A DNA stretch of 64,000 bases from Clonostachys chloroleuca (lineage: Eukaryota; Ascomycota; Sordariomycetes; Hypocreales; Bionectriaceae), in the NCBI GenBank assembly GCA_037952775.1, contig JBANAY010000003.1, forward strand, positions 16,926,001-16,990,000, given 5' to 3'. The position numbers and the translations under genes were made by a program. Below are positions 20,896 through 31,132 of this stretch, in pieces. The notes under the pieces are model-generated. The model saw only the letters and a list, made by a program, of their open reading frames with translations, was not told where the DNA came from and searched no databases. Position 1 is the first letter of the stretch, and each line of letters opens with the position of its first letter.

Positions 20896-23680
20896 ATGAT
20901 GAACGAACACCACGACATTGGGTCTATGATGCAGGCGGGCTACTTTGTGTCTTCGCGATCCAAGCACACCCATTCGTAAGGCTTCCATCCCCCAACCTTG
21001 GCTACCCAAATACAAAGGAATTCTAACCCAAGACACTAGTCCCTCTCGATCGTTGACCCCTCCATTATCGCCAAGGCTGTCACGTTCCCCCCAACGTTCC
21101 CCCCAGCGCGACTACCGAGGTACAGAGTTACCAGCGTACAGAACGTCACAGATCCGACCCCCACCACCCTCCGTTGAGGATGAGGTAGATTCGTTAGCCC
21201 GCGAATATGGCTCTGTGAGTCTCTCCTCAAACCCTGAGGAGGAACCAGCATCTCGAGGCGATGTGGAACAATACCCCGTAATACTCGAAGTCCACGAACA
21301 CAACCCGGAACGGCGTTTCGTCATCGTTCCCAACTCTAGCTCTGTATCTGATTCCAAGAAGTCGGAGGGAGACGATTCAGACCACGAGCGACAAGGAAAG
21401 GATAGCTCGGGCGAATGGTCTTGTGATGAGGCAAGCTCCACACATAAACATGGCCCTGAACGCAGTGAAAGACGTCGAGAGAAAAATGAAAGTATCGACA
21501 CCAGAAGGCGAGCTAAATCGAGACCACGCGTGCCAGATTCAGAACCCCGGCAAAGACGAGATCCTGAAACAATTCGAACATCTCCAACCGCCAGGCAGGA
21601 GAGATTCGATCCCCGCGTACCAGATTCAGAACCTAGGCAAAGACGAGATCCTGAAACAATCCGAACGTCTCCTACCAGGCAGGAGAGATTCGATCCCCGC
21701 GATCGCCAAGAGCACCCACCTCCAGTGGACAGCACCAGAAATGGTCAAAGAGGACGCGACTTTGCCGATTCTGGCCTTGGAATCTCGACATCCAGTCCCA
21801 ACAAGACAAGGCCTAGACGAAATTCAAGTGTAATAGATGATCGCCGCCGCGAAAGAAGGGGGCGAAGAGACAGCATCAGCCCTTCAAGAGGCAGCCGCCC
21901 TATCTTGCATATTGACCCAAGAAGCTCGGACAGCCGCTTGTCAAATGAACCCGATGGCCCTCGTTATAGAGGCGAGCCTCAATCGGCCCGGTTCCCGCCA
22001 TCTGCTTACAAACGAAGCGACATGGAGTCGAGGTCTGCAGATCCCCCCAGACGGCGGGATGACAGCAGCCGGGTCGAAGGAGAACCCAGACCTAAGCCTA
22101 AGGAAAGCACAGCGCGTGGAGATGACACTCGATCTAGCGACGAACATGGAGTTCCAACATCGCGGCGCCATCGACGAGATTCTTCCTCGGTACCACCTCA
22201 GGACATTGAATCGACGCTTGGCCCCGAACAGCCACCCAGGGACTGGGATCGATCTCGCTCTCGCGGACCTCCGGTACCTCCGCACATTGTTCCAATTTCT
22301 CCAGAGATCCTCACCAATTTCGCCCCCAAGCCTTCATCTACATTCCCCATCACAAAAGAGGAGCGGGCCCTACCATACCCAGATGATGACGATACGATGA
22401 TGAATCCCCAGGTCCCTCAAAGCGCCATAGAGCCAAGAACGCATGCCATTCCACCAATATCTATGCCAGAATTCCCGCCTGTGGTGTCAATGCCCGAAGA
22501 ACCAAGCTTTGAAAAGCCAAGTCTCGATAAGCCCAAAGCAGTTTCACCAGCAAATCCGTCTTCATCGTGGCAGGTACCTGCGTTTGATCCGGAACGAGAC
22601 CGTCATCCAGCTGAATCAGATATGGGATCGTACCGGCGATATTCTGAAGGTCGGACAGGTGATAAAGTTCCCTCACTTCTCCCAGAATGTCCCCGCAAGA
22701 AACCTAAAGCAGGGAAAACGGACTGGCTTACTTTGCCTCGTTCCAACTTCAATTGCTGTCCGAGTTGTTACGAAGGCGTCTTTGCCAATACTGAGTGTCG
22801 AACGCTTTTCCAGCCAATGCTTCGCCCCACGGATAAAGCGATTTCTTGTGACTTTGGCTCAAGCCCATGGTATAGAATCGCCTGGCTTCTCACGCTCAAA
22901 TATGGCTGGCCAGACTTGCAACTTTTCCACGAGATTGACGACGTGGCAGTCTCTCGCAGCCAAGCCTGCCCCGGAGATCGAAAAGCTTTACGAAACTGGC
23001 TCACAATCAGAGACCCTAAGAAGAGGCGGTTACTGTCGAACTTCACAGTTTGTTACCAATGTGCCAAGACTGTAGAAGTACTTCTTCCGAATCTCAGTAA
23101 TGTTTTCGTGCCGGTGGACTCGCGGTCAGAGCCTTCCTATGGAGTCTGTGCTCTCCGTTACACACCTCGGCGGAAACGGTTCGCACATTACTTCGATACC
23201 TTCGAGACAACGTCGGATAAGGCACTAAAAGCTAAGACAACTCCAGATCTCTCGTCGCTTGCATCGAAGATTGAGCGACTATCCATGGTGGAAGAGTGTC
23301 GAGAGGACAGCCCAGTCCCCAATGCGTATTGGCATTTTATGCAATTCTTACCACAGTTCACAGTCTGTTTGGAGTGTTTTGATGAGGTGGTCCGGCCACA
23401 ACTCAGCGACGACAACATAATTGCCAGAAATTTTTATCGAGAGCCAGAAAAACTCGAGGTGGCTACATGCCAATTATACTCGGAAAGGATGAGAGAGGTT
23501 TTCCGGAAAGCCTGTCGACGAAATGATCCCAAATACTTGGAGGCGAAAGTGCTTGAAAGACAGGAAGTGGAAGCAGACATTCACGGCCAGCTCATGGAAC
23601 TAGATCGGTCAGGCCACTATGATGACTATGTACAGGAAAAGGTAGACCGGTTGATCCGGGAATGGAGCAAGTGGGAATAG
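20896..23680 (+). CDS. Arg/Ser-rich protein with C-terminal Cys-pair region, function unknown
   Basis: Not assigned to a characterised family. Exon 1 (20896-20975) begins MMNEHHDIGS; a 64-bp intron (GTAAGG, TTCTAACC branch, ACTAG) joins in frame to exon 2 (21040-23680), 906 aa in all. Roughly the first 600 residues are disordered and rich in Arg, Ser, Pro, Asp and Glu, with many RRR/RRD and SP/TP dipeptides, and include a near-perfect 29-residue tandem duplication. The last 310 residues look folded: a Cys-rich start (NCCPSCYEGVF), then YQCAKTVEVLLP and CLECFDEVV, each a C-X2-C pair followed by a hydrophobic stretch, and a predicted helical end. The repeated CxxC plus (F/V)(E/D)x(V/L) arrangement suggests metal binding. 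Similar fungal genes may be annotated as Ser/Arg-related nuclear matrix protein, but that name is not supported functionally here. Confidence 0.75.
21527..21697 (+). repeat. In-frame tandem duplication, units of 87 and 84 bp
   Basis: Two adjacent copies, 21527-21613 and 21614-21697, in the Arg-rich part of the gene at 20896. Each encodes RVPDSEPRQRRDPET, then IRTSPT, then RQERFDP. The second copy lacks one codon (Ala). The few base differences suggest a recent duplication. Confidence 0.85.
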
Positions 23681-23951
23681 GTTTAAAAAGAATTGGCTTA
23701 CCATGTATCGTTATACCCCATCATTTGCTTTCATGTCCCTAGAACGGTTGCTTTTATTAAAATAATATTCATGTTCTTACAGCATAGTCTCTAAGACGGT
23801 ACGATGCTCCGAACGGCCCCCACACCCCTTAATGGGAGTTAGCTCCAGCTGCCAATCCACGTCATAACTAGCCACTTTCTAGGTAGTTTTGAAAGACGGC
23901 TCTCACTTTCATCCCTTCAAATCTGCACACCGTGAAGTCACAATGCAGTAG

Positions 23952-25085
23952 CTTCCGGATGAACTCGTCGATTTATTCCATCTACATTGCCCCGTGCCTC
24001 TCACTGAGAAATGGGCAAGTTGGACGAACGAGTGGGCGCAGTCCGGACTTCAAGATCCCGATGACGCTAAAGAGAGCGATACCACGGATAAGGCTCACAA
24101 CCCTCAAAATTCTGACGATCCCGACGAAAGCAGTGTCACGGATGCGGCTGAAAATCATCAAGACTCCCAAACCTCTAAAACGTCTGATGCCTCAACCCGG
24201 GCTTGGTCACCTCTCACCTCCGCGCAAATATTTATCTGGCTTGCGATCCTAATTAGTATAGGGATTTCCCCAAAGAGATCACTTGCAGACCATTGGAAAA
24301 CCTCGCAAGTTGTGGACATTCAACCATCCGACCCCTTCATCAAGTATATGACCTTTCCATCGTTTCAGGAAATTCTCAAATATCTCCGTATCTTCCCCCT
24401 TTTGAGAAGATTGAAGATGATGGTGAGCGAATGACATTTCGGGTTCGTGAGTGGTCTGACCACATAAAACCACCTCAACATCCCTCTTCACCGGCAGCGA
24501 GCTCCAAGACGCTACTCAACGTAAGAAAACCGAGAGCATTACTAAGAATCGCCGTAAAAACAATCGCCTATACCAGCAATTCTCTCGTGGCAACGACCAC
24601 AACGACCACCTGGGCGGCGTCGATATTCATGACCATCTCAGGAAAGATATCGGTTATAACCATCGCTACCGTCGAGGAACTTGGCAGGCCGTAGCCTGGA
24701 GCTTCCTACTTGACACAGTGCTTGTTAACACGTATATCTTACAGCGTGAATCGAACTTTCCTTATGGGCGGAACCGCGATCAAGTAGAGTGGCGAACGGC
24801 TTGATCCGTAAGTATGCCAAAGCCGCAGCTTCACGTAAGATGGGCTGGCCTGGCGACGAATTCTCGCCTATATCGCAGCATAACCATGTCAAGCATGAGA
24901 AAAAAGGTCGGTGCCGGGCTTGTAGAGGGGATAGGTTAGGGAATGTTATTACGGGACGCTCAAAAAGGCCGCCTTTGGTAAAATCGGTCAGGCAGAGTAA
25001 ATACGGCTGTAGCGTGTGTAGCATTAACATATGTACTGGTTCAAATTGCTGGTACATATGGCACCCAATTGCTCATAGAAATTGA
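23952..25085 (+). mobile_element. Degenerate piggyBac-type transposase relic, catalytic core deleted
   Basis: Remains of a DDE_Tnp_1_7 (piggyBac) transposase spread over three frames. The N-terminal part (from LPDELVDLFHLHC, 23952 on) includes the family stretches QIFIWLAILI, DHWKT and FIKYMTF...YLRIFP. It shifts frame at the C5 run 24395-24399 and continues to VREWSDHI. The next recognisable part, SLFTGSELQDATQRKK, is already the region after the catalytic domain; it leads to HLGGVDIHDHLR, IGYNHRYRRGTWQA and LLDTVLVNTYILQ. After another frameshift near 24800 comes the Cys-rich tail CRAC...CSVC...CTGSNCWYIWH. About 250 residues holding the DDD catalytic residues are absent. There is no ATG-led intact frame. 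I could not identify terminal inverted repeats or flanking TTAA duplications. It cannot encode an active enzyme. Confidence 0.85.
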
Positions 25086-25850
25086 TGTGTCTCTCATGGT
25101 TTCAGCGGAGTTGGAGGAGCATTTGTAACGTCTATGTGATATAGTTTAAATCAAACCTCCTTACTGGTCTATGTCCCATCTAGTCACTATATGTTGTGAA
25201 AGTTCTTGATCTCGAGGGCCACAACTAATCACCGGCACTTGGTTGGCCATTAGTACTCATTTCAAACGTCCAGGCAACTAAGTGGCATTGAATCGATAAA
25301 ACAAAGTCTAATCCTCTTTGTTTCCTGAGCTGTGACAGGCAGGTATTCATCTTTCATTGAAGGCTAAAACTGGAAAAATAAACCAGTGATGCCTTTCATA
25401 TCATTGATTTTTTAAGGGGGATTCGTCATTATTTTATTCCGGTCATTGCAGATAGTCTCTGCTCATAATTCTCATCAATTTAGTGTCACTTTTCTTCCGT
25501 CAGTCAGAGCGATAGAAGATATTCGCTGCTCTCCGACTGAAGGCACCCCTGTCGTAACTGTGGGTCGGGTGATGAGGGGCAGTCACGTGAAGCAACCCAC
25601 AAAGTGCCATTCCTGGCACGTACCGCAAAGGTTAGGGTCGGTCTCCGCCCACCAAAAAAGATTGCGTGCAAAATTCCCTGGTGAAATTTATCGTGCGCCC
25701 CGTTGCCAAAATTCATCCTCTCTCAACAACCAACTTCGACGCCGCCCAACGACCGAGGTAGGATTTTATGCCATTACGACTCAACTTTGATAACTCGAGC
25801 AAGACATACTAACAGAGTATTTCCTTCCAGGTCCAAGTCCCACATTCACA
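25086..25850. promoter_or_regulatory. Upstream region of rpl4 with CACGTG and TTAGGG motifs and a probable 5' UTR intron
   Basis: 765 bp between the piggyBac relic and rpl4. A GTCACGTGA site (CACGTG at 25584-25589) and a TTAGGG (25632-25637, on the opposite strand a CCCTAA core) lie about 265 and 215 bp before the start codon. A likely 5' UTR intron runs from a GTAGGA donor near 25759, past TACTAAC near 25807, to a CTTCCAG acceptor near 25830. The left half is AT-rich and featureless. Confidence 0.5.
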
Positions 25851-27159
25851 ATGGCTTCGCGACCTACCGTCTCGATCATCGGCAAAGATGGTACTCCCAC
25901 GGGAGCTACCCACCCCATTCCTGCTGTCTTCTCCAGCCCTATCCGACCGGATATCGTCCAGCAGGTTCACACTGGTATCGCCAAGAACAAGCGCCAGCCA
26001 TACTCCGTGAGCGAGAAGGCCGGTCACCAGACCTCTGCTGAGTCCTGGGGAACTGGTTAGTGCTTCTTTTTTCTTCGTCGACGGGGGAGGGTTTGTGGCA
26101 TGGGATTTTTGTGTGGTTGATTAGCACCAGCAATGGTGTCTACTCAATTCAGATGAAACCAGCTAGGCTTGCTTTGCGTGGAAACGGCGACTATCATATC
26201 ATGAACAAGATCTAACAGCCTCACTTACAGGACGTGCTGTTGCCCGTATCCCCGTGTCTCTGGTGGTGGTACCCACCGTGCTGGTCAGGCCGCCTTCGGT
26301 AATATGTGCCGTTCCGGTCGCATGTTCGCCCCTACCAAGATCTGGCGCAAGTGGCACGTCAAGGTCAACCAGGGCCAGAAGTGAGTGGAAACCCAAAGAG
26401 CAATTGGATCGAGTGGGGAAGTTTTGAAAAAGAAAACTGACTGATTTATGATAAAGGCGTTACGCTACCGTCTCTGCCCTCGCTGCCTCCGCTGCCGCTC
26501 CTCTTCTCCTGGCCCGCGGTCACCAGATCATGAGCATCCCTGAGGTTCCCCTCGTCGTCGACTCCGCCGTCTTCGAGGCCGGTGCTGGTGCCAAGACCGC
26601 CAGCTCCCTGGCTGTCCTCAAGGCCGTCGGTGCCGGACCTGACCTGGACAAGGTCAAGGCCTCCAAGAAGCTCCGCGCCGGTAAGGGTAAGCTCCGTGGT
26701 CGCCGCCACCGCCAGCGCCGCGGCCCTCTCGTCGTCTACGACGCCGCCGTCGACGGCAAGGAGCTCATCAAGGGCTTCCGCAACATCCCCGGTGTCGAGA
26801 CCAGCCCCGTCTCCGCCCTCAACCTCCTCCAGCTCGCCCCCGGTGGTCACCTCGGCCGCTTCGTCATCTGGACCTCCGCCGCCTTCAAGGCTCTGGACGA
26901 GATCTACGGCTCCACCACCGAGCCCTCCGCCCACAAGCGCGACTTCCTCCTCCCCTCCAACGTCGTCTCCCAGGCCGATCTCACCCGTCTCATCAACAGC
27001 TCTGAAATCCAGAGCTCTCTCAACGCCCCCAAGGGTGAGGCCGTCACTCGCCGCTCTGCTGTCCAGAAGAAGAACCCTCTGCGCAACAAGCAGGTCATGT
27101 TGCGCCTGAACCCCTACGCTTCTGTGTTCGCCAAGGACGCTCAAAAGAAGCAGGAGTAA
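25851..27159 (+). CDS. rpl4: 60S ribosomal protein L4 (uL4), one homopolymer frame break
   Basis: Large-subunit protein with an extended loop that lines the peptide exit tunnel. Exons 25851-26055, 26231-26380 and 26457-27159 use GTTAGT and GTGAGT donors; the protein is about 352 aa. It begins [14 protein letters not shown] and has the expected [49 protein letters not shown] and [15 protein letters not shown] segments. In exon 2 the frame breaks within ARIPRV at the C4 run 26250-26253; one more C restores it and makes the exon phases agree (151 nt instead of 150). A broken copy of this conserved, growth-essential gene is not credible, so this is the clearest evidence for an assembly error. Exon 3 is strongly C-ending at third positions, as expected for a highly expressed gene. 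Confidence 0.95.
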
Positions 27160-27477
27160 AAAAAATTCCACTTACTGGCTGGGTGTGCAGAAGTAGGTTT
27201 CGGCGGCACTCTTTGAAGTGTTTGGACGGATTTGTTTGGTTTGGTATTGAGGCGCAATGGCTTCTGGAGGATTTAAAACTCATAAATGAATCAGAAGATT
27301 TCAATCATAACCGATTTGTCCAATGAAATCCACGGTGCATTCCATGACACAATATTCGTAGCAAGCATAGAATGATGTGTTGACTAGCTACTCTATGGCA
27401 CCCAAGGAATGATCCCACCCAGTTTATGATATCCAAGTGAAACAAACAAGTGATGTCGTTCCTTCATAAAAAAAGAC
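27160..27477. other. Shared 3' region of rpl4 and the aminotransferase gene
   Basis: 318 bp between convergent stop codons. AT-rich, with AATCATAACC-like sequence, consistent with overlapping 3' UTRs. Nothing else seen. Confidence 0.55.
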
Positions 27478-29482
27478 CTAGCACCCAGCCATAAGACCGA
27501 GGTTGCCCATGCCTTGCTCAAGCTCCTCTACACTCTCGGTGTCCAACTTCGCAACCAGCTTCTTGATCTCCGCCACGCTCTTGATTCTCCAGAATTTCTG
27601 GATACCGGTTACGTATCTCGTTGCACACGGCCCAACAACGTCCTCGTCCTCGGCCGCAAAACACAAGCGGGAATACTTCCAGGTTCTCTCCCGTTGAATC
27701 TCGGCAGTGGCGCCAAACATGGCACCAGGGGCGGCAAGGACGAGGTATGGCTTCTGAGATAAGAATACCATGAGAGCCTTGGCCAGCAATGGGCCATCGA
27801 CCAAGACTCCGGCCTCCCCTCCTATCGCTTCTCCACGTGCCTGCCACAGCGGGTGGTTCTCGAAATGGATACGAACCCAGATAAACATACCACATTTTGG
27901 CCAGTCGAAGGATAACAGACGAGTCTTGGTGATGACACCCCATTCGGTATCAGAATCACGGACTGGGGTGGATTGCTTGAGCTCAAAGGAGTGCTCATCA
28001 AGGATGGTGGACATCTGGGCCATGCGGCCCTCGTAAACACCGCGGAGACCAGCGAGCCATCGAACCCAGCCATCCATACTCCAACCCTCGAACGATGCCT
28101 TCTCTTTGGGCGAGAGGGCGTGAAAGCGTCTAGTTGTTGCTTCAGGCTGCTGACCCATCATGGCTTCAGCTACCAGCGACTGAACGAAGCCAGAGGGTTG
28201 CTGTGTGCTTGTTTCTGTGATTCTACAATTTGTTAGACGGCCAGGTATAGTCTCGGGGGATCTGATGGGGTGGGGGTCTACATACCGAAGGAAACGCTCA
28301 ATAAAGGCAGGTTGAGCAGTGATCCAACCAAGACGGCAGCCTGGAGCGATGGTCTTGGAAAATGTGTCCACACGAATAACACGGCCCTCGGTATCCAGAT
28401 TAAGGGAGGAAGGGACCAGCGAGTCCAGGAATTCGTATCCGGTAGACTTGGATAGGCCATGAGCTTTCTCTTGCGATGGTGTCCGACCGTCTCTGTCTAC
28501 GCGATATTGGAGATTCCAATATGGCTCGTCCTCGATGAGAATAATATCATACTTGCAGCAGAGCGCGTAAATGGCCTTTCGTCTTTCGAGTGACTGGAGT
28601 CCACCGGTTGGGTTGTGGCCCGTTCTGTGATGGGACGGTTAATATGGACTCAGCGGCATCCGCACGAAGGAAGAGGGACTCACGTTACAGAGTAGATGAA
28701 ATGAGGCAGTCGGCCTTTGCTGTAATCCCAGTTCTCAAGGACATCCTTCAAACCACCTGGGCCATCAACACTCATGCCTTCAGAATCTACCTCCACGGGG
28801 ACGACCTGCACTCCCCTAGGAAGCGCCGTATTGGGGGCATTCATGTACACATATGTTTCACAGAGCATGCCTGGGCGATCCTCCACAGGGTCTCGGCCAG
28901 CAACCCACGGCTCGACGATCAACTCCACGGCCTTGGAGAAACCGTCGGTGGCGCCAGTGGTGAGGATGACCTCCGGCCCGTCGAGATAGGGCACATTTGG
29001 ATGGAGGTGGTTACGTATGAACTGGCGAACAAATGAGAGCAGCGGCGGGTAGCCACCCGCAGTGCCATACTGCAGTGCTGTCGCCAGGTCAATTTTCTTT
29101 GAAAGGTCGACCTGATCATCCTTGGCAGGGATTACGAAATGGGATGCGGCATGCTTTGGCGCCGCGGCCGAGCCATTCTTGTTCACTTCGACAGGCCATC
29201 TATTAGGCAGTGCTACCTGAGCCTCGAGAGTGTCATAGGGAAAGAGTCCGGGGTTAGGCAAGCCTACAGTGTATTGGGTCAGAGGAAATCAATTCAATGG
29301 GTGTGAGAAGAATTAAAGTAGGTACCTCCAGCAAGATTCCCAACACCAGGGATCTGGAAGAACTTGTAGAGCTGCTTGACAGCACTCGCGCCTCGGTTCT
29401 TGGTCGACTGGGAAAAGTGGTGGCTAAGGTCGCGTGGAGGAGAGAGACCAGCAGCCTGCGAGATTGCCGGTGGCGGCGCCAT
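27478..29482 (-). CDS. Aromatic amino acid aminotransferase (Aro8-like, class I/II)
   Basis: PLP-dependent enzyme that interconverts aromatic amino acids and their 2-oxo acids in the last step of Phe/Tyr synthesis or the first step of their breakdown; probably cytosolic. Four exons, 29482-29326, 29263-28684, 28624-28286 and 28222-27478, with all phases consistent, give 606 aa. The motifs are in order: GNLAGGLPNPGLFP near the N-terminus, ALQYGTAGGYP, TTGATDGF, TGHNPTG, EDEPYWNLQY and the PLP lysine in DTFSKTIAPGCRLGW (about residue 333). The C-terminal half is longer than in bacterial enzymes, with an insert typical of fungal Aro8-type proteins. Whether it is the biosynthetic or the catabolic paralogue cannot be told from sequence alone. 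Convergent with rpl4. Confidence 0.9.
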
Positions 29483-31132
29483 ATTGATTGGCAGGTACAG
29501 CGCAGTTCAGCCCTAGACTCTTATTGGTGGCGTCGGCTGGAATCCTAACGGTCTTGCATAAATACGCTGCGGCTTGGACGGGGGACCATTCAACAGCGGA
29601 TTCACACAAGATTGCTGGAGAGAATCACAAGAGGCCAGCCACTAGACAAGCAATAATATTATCTCTATGGAGGGATAGGCAGTCGGAGATCTGGCGTGGG
29701 AGGGCAGATAGGGACCCCGAGCCGGTCTAGGCGGGCCAGGGTCCAGGTGTACAACGGTCCCTACCAATGCCGTTTCGCCAACTGTGAGTCTGTTCCTGAC
29801 AAATCCAAATCGGAGCCTCCCAGATACGGGCAAATGCGGTGAGGGGCTATCTACTCATTCTGGTGCAGATGGCGTAATGACTTCGGACTTGCGGACTTGG
29901 TGCCATTCGCGCCCTACCAAGTGGACCAGCTCCCCAGATCGCCAAGGCTTTGGATCTTGTTACTAACCCACCCTAGACCATCCTGTGTTCCATGGCGATG
30001 ATGGATTCCGCTACAAGCAAGCGAAAACCTGCCAACATAACGAGAGAATAACGTCTGGGGTAGTAGCATGGATTCCCTGTTAGGATGTGATTTCTTGCTT
30101 CCAACCAATGATTAGGCCTCAGACGTGGATAATATAACACAAAACCATTCACATTGTTCCAACTCACCAGCTGCTATCCAGATATGAATCTTTGCGTTGA
30201 ATGAGCATAGCAAACAGTAACGAAAACCATGTCCGTTCCGGTCGTGACGAATAATTACTATTGCGTAGCAATCCCGCTCTCAATCCGCCAGGGATCAGAC
30301 GTCAAATGAGCTCCATGTCAAGCGGTTCAACTCTCACTAGGCCTATTTTTGTCGTCATAGCTAGGTTTTTGTAAGGTAGGAATATTTTCAACAACAGATC
30401 CCACTCGCTGGTTGCAGATCCGCAGGTTATATCTCAACTGATGCCTAACCTGTTGTTCAACCGCAGAAGCTCGGAACGCACGATAATTCCCAAGGCCAAG
30501 TCACAAGTAAAGGTATTTCTCCAGCCACGAATGCTTCATAAATACTAGATAGGCAAACTGAGCTTGAACGCCTGACCACTCGGTTTTGGAGAATGAAAAA
30601 ACTGGTTGATCTTTCCGCATCGATTGGAGTTGAAGCTAGGGTTAGTCGAAAGCAAACCTACGATTGTTGCTTACTCGGCCAACTGAATAGTTATTTACCT
30701 AGTCAAAACAATAACCATGCCCGGCGATACATTAATGGTAAGCCTGATGTGAGATAGTGCCTATCCTATTCAGTTGGAGCGTAATGTGATCAGCGGCTGA
30801 CGGTACTTAGGGCCATTTAAACTCTTTCACCGGGTCAGCTGTCTTCCACACCGAAGCCCACCGAAGACGTGAAGCTAGCAGGCGACAGCTAAACTCCACT
30901 TTCCTTTGTGCTTCCCACCAACATGAACTGCTCATTTAAAGTGCTGGAACTGATCGAGCACCTCGACGCGTAAATCGCAAGATGCGATATTCACCTTTTG
31001 AAATACACCGCGCTTGAGGCTTCTTACATTTCTTTTGCGGATTGCGCTCCGTCATAATCTATCGAGCAAGGGTTCTGGTGAGGTCACGACCTATGATAGC
31101 TATCCGTTAATAGTACGCGACGGTCCGTCAAC
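29483..31132. other. Divergent intergenic region between the aminotransferase gene and the OB-fold gene
   Basis: 1.65 kb between outward-facing starts; it must contain both promoters. No gene is recognisable. The short frames at 29784-30167 overlap in several frames and look random. No motif stood out. Confidence 0.55.

Noticed and set aside
23828..25420. TTAA sites on both sides of the piggyBac relic (CCCCTTAATGG near 23830 and TTTTTTAAGGGGG near 25410) as element ends
   Set aside because: The sequences just inside the two TTAA sites do not form an inverted repeat, so they cannot be called termini.
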